Source: Amphibalanus amphitrite
Lineage: Eukaryota; Arthropoda; Thecostraca; Balanomorpha; Balanidae
NCBI RefSeq assembly: GCF_019059575.1
Contig: NW_024882023.1
Location: forward strand, 248,001-312,000
Reading direction: 5' to 3'
Length of the DNA stretch: 64,000 nt
A model generated the notes under the pieces. That model was not told the origin of the DNA and did no database searches. It saw nothing but the letters and a program-made list of their open reading frames with translations. The translations under genes and the position numbers were made by a program. Below are positions 56,746 to 64,000 of this stretch, in pieces (positions within the stretch are counted from its first letter, which is position 1; every line of letters begins with the position of its first letter).

Positions 56746-57586
56746 ATATAGGTCTGAGCTCAAATCTCGGTAATGTCGTGCTTTTTTACTATATTTCTCA
56801 AAAACGGCAGCACGTGCAATAACGTTGTATATATCATTGGAAAGAGCATCAAAAGTTGTATAAAATATCAACTTTTGACTTAAACATATCTTATACGTAA
56901 AAAGTTATTAAGCAGCAAAGACGCTCCCCTTGACTTTCCATGTTAAAATTTTTCATTTTTAAACGAGCTTCAAAAGAGCAAACGAATTCTGACAGCTTAA
57001 CGAAGCATACCAACATGTTCTATGGTCTTTTCTCAACAAGTCCTGAAAGTTAAAGCAAAATCGTATCATATAATTTTGTACAATGAGCGAATGAAAATGT
57101 CTCTGCAAAAACGCCCATTGACTTAACATGGGGAGCGAAAAAAGTTCAACTTTGACCTCGTGCAAAGACACGTTACGAAGTTCTGAGGGGTATACGGCGC
57201 ACACTGGCGTGTACCCAAACGTGTTTGCCATAAAATTCTTGGAAGAAAACCACCTCTTCCTTGGCTCGTTTTCCCGCCATTCGCGATCGCGCAAAAAGTG
57301 TCCAAAACCCCGTTGACTTAACATGGGGAAAATGGAATCGCACGTGCCACGTGCCACGAGGTTTTAAGCGAGTAGCGACCGGTGCCATCAGGTAGATCGC
57401 CCCCGGGAGCCCATACCCTGAAATTTTTACGAAGATTGAGCGTTTCGTCTAGGCCCCTACCAAGTTGCCCCAATTCGCTGCCAGACTTGCAAAACATAGC
57501 CCGGAGAAGGACCGCTCCGGTTGTTTTTCAATAGAAAAACACAATTCTAACGAATAGTGTTTGTCTTTTCAAACAACCTGCGGTTA
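56746..57586 (+). mobile_element. Array unit 9b, 3' part only
   Basis: Starts at ATAGGTCTGAGCTC in the unique region and runs to the common terminus (57570-57584). It overlaps in content with the end of unit 9, so it is a separate truncated copy. Confidence 0.75.
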
Positions 57587-58346
57587 CTATATATCATTGG
57601 AAAGAACATGAAAAGTTGTATATCCTATCAACTTTTTACCTAAATATATCTTTAACGTAAAAAGTTATTAAGCGACAAAGACGCTCCCATTGGCTTTCCA
57701 TGTTAAAAAAAATCATTTTTAAACGAGCTTAAAAAGAACAAACGAATTTGCACAGCTTAAAGAAGCATAACAACATGTTCTAAGGTCTTTGCTCAACAAG
57801 TCCTGAAAGTTTAAACAAAATCGTATCATATAATTTTGTACAATGAACGAATGAAAATACGTCTGCAAAATTGTCCATTGACTTAACATGGGGAGCGAAA
57901 AAAGTTCAACTTCAAAGTCGTGCAACTCAAGTTAATGAGTTCTGACGGGTACACCGCGCACACGGGCGTGCACCTGAACGTGTGGGCTACGAGACGGTGG
58001 GAACCAAACCAACCCTTCTACGGCTATTTTTTCCGCCATTCGCGATCGCGCAAAAAGTGTCTCAAAGCCCCATTGACTTACTATAGGAAAAATGGAATTG
58101 CACGTGCCACGCGCAAAAGATTTCTGAGCGAGTAGCGACCGGTGCCATCAGGTAGATCACCGCCGGGAGCCCGTACCCTGAAATTTTTACGAAGATTGAA
58201 CGACGCGTTTAGGCCCCAATCAAGTTGCCCCAATTCGCTGCCAACCATGCAAAACATAGCCCGGAGAAGGACCGCTCCGGTTGTTTTTCAATAGAAAAAC
58301 ACAATTCTAACGAATAGTGTTTGTCTTTTCAAACAACCTGCGGTTA
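57587..58346 (+). mobile_element. Array unit 10, 3' part only, right edge of the array
   Basis: Starts at CTATATATCATTGG; its internal variants (CGTGCAACTCAAGTTAATGAG) match unit 5 rather than the neighbouring unit 9b, so it is not a simple local duplicate. Terminus at 58330-58344; unrelated DNA follows at CCTGTAATAGCC. Confidence 0.8.
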
Positions 58347-58600
58347 CCTGTAATAGCCAGGGTTGCAGTGAGGCTCATATATGGTCATATAAAATCCATT
58401 TCGTGATCGATCGATTATTTTAGACTTATGCCTCGTAGTTTTTCTCCAACTCTACCCGGTAGGGGCACTCGTTTTTGCAACTGAGGAGAGGTGCTGTAGG
58501 TTGTTTGGTTGTAGGTTTTAGGTTATAGGTTTAATTGAAGATTTATGTGTGCACTCACCCGACTAATCAAAGATTGCCCTACTCTCCCCTGAATCTTCAA
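58347..58600. other. Unannotated DNA right of the array
   Basis: Short GTAGGTTTTAGGTTATAGG-like tract near 58497-58530; nothing else recognised. Confidence 0.4.
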
Positions 58601-58938
58601 AGGGTTATTGACATCCTGTTCACCACAGCAAGGTCCTGGGGCTTCAAACATGAACACGAAAAAATGTGAGGTCCTCCACCTCTCCCGTCAAGTGCGTCAT
58701 ACGACATACACCATCATCCTACTTCCTTGATGGCTCGATTGTCCCCTCTGTAGACAAGCACACTGATCTGGGTGTTACGATAGATAAACAACTGAAGTTC
58801 CATGATCATATCCTGATCCATGACGCAGCACGTAAAGCCAATGCTCTTACAAACAACTTTTTAAAGTCTACTGTCTCTCGGTCACCAGAGTTCATGCTCT
58901 TTCTGTGGAAGACACATATCCGGCCTGCAGTGGCGTAG
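58601..58938 (+). pseudogene. LINE reverse-transcriptase fragment (thumb region)
   Basis: An open stretch from about 58666 reads VDKHTDLGVTIDKQLKFHDH, then AARKANALTNNFLKSTV and FLWKTHIRPAV, the conserved segment after the YADD motif in CR1/L2/Jockey-type LINEs. Upstream ARSWGFKHEH and KKCEVLHLSR fit the preceding WG-x-K and KC-x-V-x-H motifs but lie in different frames. Truncated on both sides and frameshifted; abruptly followed by AGTGGCGTAGCCAG. Confidence 0.7.
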
Positions 58939-59810
58939 CCAGAGATCAGCGAAAGGGGGGGGGCCATGGTGCTCGAGGGGGCGACTTTTTCCTTTGAGAG
59001 GGGCGCCATTGTCAGCTAGTGACAGGGGCGTCAGTCTAAAATGTAACGTCATGTTCATGCATGATTTACTAGGTGTTGCAAAATACATCTAACTTACTAT
59101 TCCAACAGAATCCGTCTGTCTGTGAGTGTGTGAGTGTGTGTGTCCGCCACGCCGTGTAGTGGGTTCAATTTGTTACGGCTTCAGGGCAGACGGTACGACG
59201 TAGGGGGTTGAAATTTGCACACCCTCTAGGTGACAGAGCGAGTCAGCGCCTTTTCTAGGTTCCGACTCGCTGGGGTGTACGGTTCGCGCGTGGGGCGCGC
59301 TGGAAGAACGCCAATGAAATTTTGATCGGTTCGTAGATCTTCATTGAGAGCCGGGGTCGACAAACTTTGTGAGCTAAATGCATGCCGATCGGCGGCGGGT
59401 GCCTCGCATTGGCGGATGGGCAAGTTTTAATTTGAATGAAAAGTGGCGAAAAAATGTGTTAATTTTCATTCAATGGGAAGAGTTTGTGATACAAGTATAA
59501 AAACGCACTGCGTTTGCCGCAATGCGTCACACTGGTCACAAGGCGCCATTTTTGCCGCAGCTCGCACAGTTTTGTCAAATATGGCCCGATAAGGGTACAA
59601 TTTGGTGCAAGGGTGCATGCTCAAACAACAGGTACAGATGCGCCGCATTTGCCGCAATGCGCCACATTTGCCACAAAGCGCCATTTCCGACAAAATCGAG
59701 TAAGGGTAATGGAATGGCACGAATAGGGGCAGGGCTGGGAACACTTTAAGTCTGATATTTTAGTACTGATTGGATCCAATTATTCTGTGACCTGACATGA
59801 CCCAGCGGTG
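58939..59810. other. Unannotated DNA
   Basis: G-run and GGGGCGAC-type repeats at 58958-59035 resemble 63750-63840. 59505-59695 has imperfect internal repeats of ATTTGCCGCAATGCG/GCGCCA. No gene. Confidence 0.45.
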
Positions 59811-60206
59811 TTGGTAGGGGTAGGGGTAGGGGTAGGGGTAGTGGTAGGGGTAGTGTAGTGGTAGGGGTAGGGGTAGGGGTAGGGATAGTGGTAGGAGTAG
59901 TAGTAAGGGGTAGGGGTAGTAGTAGGGGTAGTGGTAGGGGTAGTGTAGTGGTAGGGGTAGGGGTAGGGGTAGGGGTCGTGGTAGGAGTAGTAGTAGGGGT
60001 AGGGGTAGTAGTAGGGGTAGTAGTAGGGGTAGTGGTAGGGGTAGTGGTAGGGGTAGTGGTAGGGGTAGTGGTAGGGGTGGGAGTATGGGTAGTAGTAGTG
60101 GTAAGGGTAGGGGTAGATGTAGTGGTAGGGGTAGGGGTAGGAGCAGTGGTAGTGGTAGTGGTAGGGGTAGGGGTAGTGGTAGTGGTAGGGGTAGGGGTAG
60201 TGGTGG
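59811..60206 (+). repeat. GGGGTA/GGTAGT hexamer array (~400 bp)
   Basis: Nearly uninterrupted GGGGTAG, GTGGTAG and AGTAGTAG units. The G tracts on the plus strand could form G-quadruplexes. Long open frames on both strands are only repeat translations. Confidence 0.95.
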
Positions 60207-60913
60207 AGGCAAAAGTAGAACAGTGGCCCGGGCTGATCCCAGCGGACGAGAGGTGACCTATGTGACCTGGCCTGACCCAAAGCGACCGGGGCTGACCCCT
60301 TTGACCCGTCTTGACCCCGTATCAGCCAAATTGTATCCAACAAAGCCCTCAGAACAGTTCTTTTTTTAAATTCTCTTCACATTTCCGCCCATATCTATGC
60401 TTCTAGACGACACATCGATTTGAATCGACCACCGTTCGAAAGCAAATTGGCTGGTGCCGCAATTTTTTTCCTACCACGCAGCAAAGCAAGTGGCGCAGCC
60501 GCTTGTTTAGTTATTCATTTGAGTAGGATTTCGGGTTTTTTGAAACGCTGAGTTTTTGCAGCGAGCTTTTTCTCTTAGGGCTTGCGAGATAGCTGCGTGC
60601 ACACATATCTCTTCAGCATTGCGCGCCTCACAGGAATGCGGCTGATTCACGTGACAAACTCGGTGGCGGTCCCTCCGTTGCGGAGATTCGCCGCCGACCG
60701 CCCGACGACGGGAAAAACTGCCGAGTCTGCCGGCAGCTGCTGCCACCTGGACCGCAGTTGGGGCGGCCGGACCGGTGGCTGCTGCCACCTAGCGGTACAA
60801 CCGCAGTCTGGCGCATACAAGACCGCAGCGTACACTTATCAAAGCATACATGGAAGTCGTAACATACAACGTTCAAAACATACAAAACAGACCAGGTAGT
60901 CGAAACATACAAA
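60207..60913. other. Unannotated DNA
   Basis: Several TGACC/GACCC words at 60253-60320. 60735-60795 has two copies of GGCTGCTGCCACCT-type sequence. No gene. Confidence 0.45.
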
Positions 60914-61146
60914 AGTGCAGTACCAAGTACATTTGCGAATACCAAGCACTTTCGCAAGTACCAAGCAAGTACCAAGTACTTTTACAAGTACCAAGCAAGT
61001 ACCAAGTACTTATGCAAATACCAAGCAAGTACCAAGTACTTTGGCAAATACCGAGTACTTATGCAAATACCAAGCAAGTACCAAGTACTTTGGCAAGTAC
61101 CGAGTACTTTGGCAAGTACCAAGCAAGTACCAAGTACTTTTGCAAG
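60914..61146. repeat. ~30-bp minisatellite with AAGTACCAAGTACTT palindrome
   Basis: Imperfect tandem units built from GCAAGTACCAAGTACTTTTG and GCAAATACCAAGCAAGTACC. The AAGTAC-CAA-GTACTT core is a near-perfect dyad. Confidence 0.9.
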
Positions 61147-63426
61147 TTCAAGTTTTTCGCCAATATCGAAGCTTCTAGACGTCCGATCGTCACCGGGAAA
61201 ACACCATTCGATCCCAAATTTTCTCCCGAATCTTTTTATGGCCAAAGCGACGCGGAGCGAGCCAAGATATCTTGTCTATATTACTATTTGAGGAGGGTGC
61301 GTCTGTCCGTTACCGAGGTCCCGACTTGGTGGTGCTTTGCGTGGACTACAGGCCAGACCGTTGCACCTAGCCTGGTGAAATTTGCACAACTCATAGATCA
61401 AGGATGCGCGACGTGCCTTTGAGGGGTCTGAGCTCGATCGGGTCGATAGGGAGCGCGTGGCGCGTGTCCAAAAAGTGCAAATTCGCGTCATAGACTTTAC
61501 ATGTATAAATCGGCTTGCAAAATCGGGCAAAAATGGCTAAATTTGCCCGACACGGGTCCGATCCCCGTGCAATATCTCGGTAACCGTGGGCCCGATCAGC
61601 ACGGGGAAAACAGCATCGTGTAGATAATTGAACGGGCTATCGAATGGTATGCGGTGCAGGGGATGGCACGCGCCACGTGCACCGGGGAAGGCACTTTTAT
61701 GTTGAAAATTGACGTTTTGGACGGATTTTGGAATTGATTTTATTTTTAGGTGACCGTTAAACGGAGCGAGTTGAATCAACGCCTATTTGCAAGAGAAAGG
61801 TACCGCCTCTCATATAAAAATTGTGAAAAGCTGATTGATCCAAATCAAGGTGGTGCAAATCACAGGGGAAAATGGTGTTTGTCAATTTTGTGCCACTTTA
61901 TTAATCACACGGGGTTTGCTGCATAACCTGATACCTTTGGCAATTGAATATGGTACCATTGGATAGAGCATTCAATTCTGTCCAATATTCACTCTTCATT
62001 TTTGCATGATTAGCAACAGTATCCTTAAAAAATGTAAATGTTCCAAACCATTACATTGTCATTTTTAGCGAAATTCATCGATGGCCCTCAAAAGACTTCA
62101 CGCCAGTTTTCGAATCATTCTTAAGTAGAACGCATGATAATACGACACGGGCACCTCGATGCGATGTATCTTTTTGTTTTCTTACAAAATGCTTGGCCGT
62201 CAAAAAGCAATCGAACGAAATGGATATCTACCAAGCAAATCGACGCAGACCAACCCAATACCCACGGGTCAAAAAATAAGAACCAGCTTTCGCTGATTTT
62301 CATAAAGTCCAATTAATGCAATTTGCAGCCTGGTGTTTTTTTTTATCAAAAAACCTTGATCTAGATGAATTTTTAGCATGATATAGGAAACGAGCTCAGG
62401 CTACGGACATTTTATTCTCAAAATACGCATCCATGCGAATTCGAAACGGTAAAATAACGATACGTTGATCGATAGGCAGAATCTTTATTCTTTGCAAAAA
62501 AAAAGAAAAGAAAAATATACGGGCTCACTCACTGATCCGAAGTGACCTGTGGGCTGCAGCCTGTGGTCGACCGGGGTTGCCGTGTTTAGAATATCAGAGC
62601 GCACGTATGTAGGATACACGCTGCGACTTATTGCCTAAATTGGAATCAAGGAAAGACTTGAACATTTAAGACCATGAGATCCACCATGAGATCCCAACTC
62701 ATTGTCATACCAGCAGCGACTGCAGTCAGAGGCGACCGAACGCTGACATACGTTCTGGATTTTTTCTCCACACATCCCCTTTACAATGCGATGTCTAGTG
62801 CGTGCAGCCCCTACTTGTGGACATCCATGACTGCCTCCAGTGACTGACTGCCACGCCTCCAGAGGGAAACAACTCCAAAAAAAGTTTTTATTAAAATCGT
62901 TTTCTGCAATAGCTTTTGACTCAAGACAGTGACGACATTTATTTTGCCAGCATCGTATTCCTCTCGTCGAAACACGTCGAATGAACTATACGTTGACCTT
63001 GAAACGTCATTTTGAAAATTTGACCTCAGGTCAAGGTCATGACCTTGATGGACAGGGTTATGCTGCATATCACTCGATCCGTATCGTCGAGCTGAACACA
63101 TCTGACGTGTTTTCACCGCTTTAGCACGTCTCTATCAAAAGGTATAGCCAAAGAAATGCTGGTGACCGTTCATGACCTGAGATGACCTCAGGGGCACACA
63201 GAAGGGTCACAGGTGCATTTTGTCGATTCAGTGTGTTATGTTTACCTATGTACCGATGTTTGAGAGGGTTTTGAACCACATTCGTCCAAAAGAGGCGCAT
63301 TTCAATTTTCTCCAATTGACTTATACCTAATGGAGAAGTCGCAAAATTGACCTGACCTTAGGTCATGGATATCAAAAGCCCGAGATAAACATTTTATACA
63401 TATTGTTAGTCTTATCAATCTCTGAT
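61147..63426. other. Unannotated DNA
   Basis: 2.3 kb without a credible gene. A small hairpin CACGGG/CCCGTG lies near 61551-61569, and clusters of TCAAGGTCATGACCTTGA-type words lie at 62993-63055 and 63160-63215. Confidence 0.5.
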
Positions 63427-63625
63427 AGTTTTAAAAGTGATCGTTCCGTCGGTGTGGCGTACGCTGGGGCGGCACCGCACTGCTAGGCGGGGGCGGCATC
63501 ACAATAATGGGGGGCAATGCGCTGGGGGCAGCACTTGCATTGAGGGGTGGCATTGTACGGTGAATGGGCGGCGTCGCATTGAGGGGCGGTATAGCAACGA
63601 GGGGTGGCACTAACGAGGCTGCCTT
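63427..63625. repeat. GC-rich minisatellite
   Basis: Loosely repeated GGGGYGGCATTG and GGGGCGGYRY units about 20-27 bp apart. The Pro-rich minus-strand open stretch is the translated repeat. Confidence 0.6.
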
Positions 63626-63929
63626 ATAAGAAACGCTTGGCACATCCTAGCCCAGCTCGGCGCCGCCTGGCTGCTGCATCTTGAAAAGGGTCCTTGGTGT
63701 CGATGAGACAGCCCCATTGTCAAATAATTACCTACCTAGCGTCAGTGGTTTCGGGGGGGGGGGGGGGCGCTATCGATCTTGAATGGGGCGGGGCGACTGA
63801 AGTCTCCATTCAGATGGGCGTCAGTGACTACTGGAGGGCGCCAACGAACTCGGATAGGGCGAATGTGATCTTCAGAAGGGCACCGGGTGATCTAGCCCTA
63901 TTAGTGGCAGGCTCCTGGCTACCCCATAT
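63626..63929. other. Unannotated G-run region
   Basis: A G run at about 63752-63768 is followed by repeated GGGCGAC/GGGCGTCAGTGACT-type words (63780-63850) similar to 58958-59035. Confidence 0.45.
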
Positions 63930-64000
63930 TAGTGGCAGGGGGGGGGGCTGTTTACGACCCCCCCTTGATATCTCGAGATCTAACCGGCCGATTTTCAAAA
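63930..64000 (+). mobile_element. Start of another G/C-run element (cut by window end)
   Basis: A run of G, CTGTTTACGA, a run of C, then GGCCGATTTTCAAAA parallels 24650-24715 (run of G, CTATTCATAG, run of C, then GGGCCGATCGTCAAAA). Confidence 0.55.

Larger units (their letters stand above)
34735..58346 (+). repeat. Compound head-to-tail array of a ~1.87-kb non-coding element
   Basis: About a dozen full or partial units in the same orientation. A full unit consists of a 5' hairpin (CCAGCATC facing GATGCTGG), the inverted motif ACCGCAGGTTGTTTG, a GC-rich spacer, about five subrepeats of 125-155 bp with the TGCACGTGCGCACGTGCA palindrome, about 1.1 kb of AT-richer unique sequence, a stem-loop, CAAACAACCTGCGGT and TA. 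Units end at this terminus at 36606, 38479, 41448, 43237, 43354, 47077, 48867, 49410, 54273, 54324, 57586 and 58346. Their starts vary. It resembles non-autonomous Helentron-like rolling-circle elements; no Rep/helicase is present. Confidence 0.8.

Noticed and set aside
34735..58346. CRISPR-like array
   Set aside because: Subrepeats are 125-155 bp with drifting sequence throughout, no short unique spacers, and the context is a eukaryotic transposon array.
59760..60343. Long open frames rich in Pro-Tyr, Pro-Leu or Gly-Val
   Set aside because: Translations of the GGGGTA hexamer array in different frames; no start context and no sequence outside the repeat.
63427..63643. 70-codon Pro-rich minus-strand frame
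   Set aside because: Translation of a GC-rich minisatellite.

Overview
This window looks like repeat-dense, gene-poor nuclear DNA from an invertebrate animal. Arthropod is my best guess, because the one clear core promoter pairs a TATA box with a TCAGTT-type initiator, but the sequence alone does not fix the taxon. I recognise no host gene in 64 kb. Every protein domain I can name belongs to a transposable element: one intact BEL/Pao LTR retrotransposon, one nearly complete LINE, one 5'-truncated LINE and three decayed LINE fragments.

Layout. 1-8.3 kb: two identical 687-bp direct repeats bracket two foldback (inverted-repeat) elements and unannotated DNA. 8.3-16.1 kb: a complete BEL/Pao element on the minus strand with 820-bp LTRs that read as identical, a 5-bp target duplication and one intact gag-pol frame. 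16.1-18.4 kb: featureless DNA. 18.5-22.0 kb: a LINE with one long open frame (endonuclease plus reverse transcriptase). 22-28.3 kb: a G/C-run MITE, a broken RNase H-bearing LINE with a related LINE tail inserted into it, a TTAA-flanked piggyBac-like element, and a set of nested foldbacks. 28.4-33.0 kb: two 10-bp GACTCA-type arrays in opposite orientation enclose a truncated LINE and a very long hairpin (arms over 500 bp). 33.0-34.7 kb: pieces of dispersed families.

34.7-58.35 kb is the most unusual part: a compound head-to-tail array of one roughly 1.87-kb non-coding element. Full and truncated units all end at exactly the same 3' terminus (a stem-loop, then CAAACAACCTGCGGT, then TA), while their 5' starts vary. 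The 5' end carries the inverted partner ACCGCAGGTTGTTTG, and the core is a block of about 125-155-bp subrepeats that each carry a palindrome with two E-boxes. This architecture resembles non-autonomous Helentron or other rolling-circle elements (inference). TTAA elements, a duplicated 0.71-kb promoter-bearing segment and a LINE tail are inserted into the array.

58.3-64 kb: a LINE fragment, a G-rich GGGGTA array, a palindromic minisatellite, a GC-rich minisatellite and the start of another G-run/C-run element at the window edge.

The genes do not form a pathway. What ties the window together is repeated nesting of mobile DNA, long foldbacks, and dense regulatory-like words (AGGTCA, CACGTG, TGACTCA, TGACGTCA) carried inside different repeat families.
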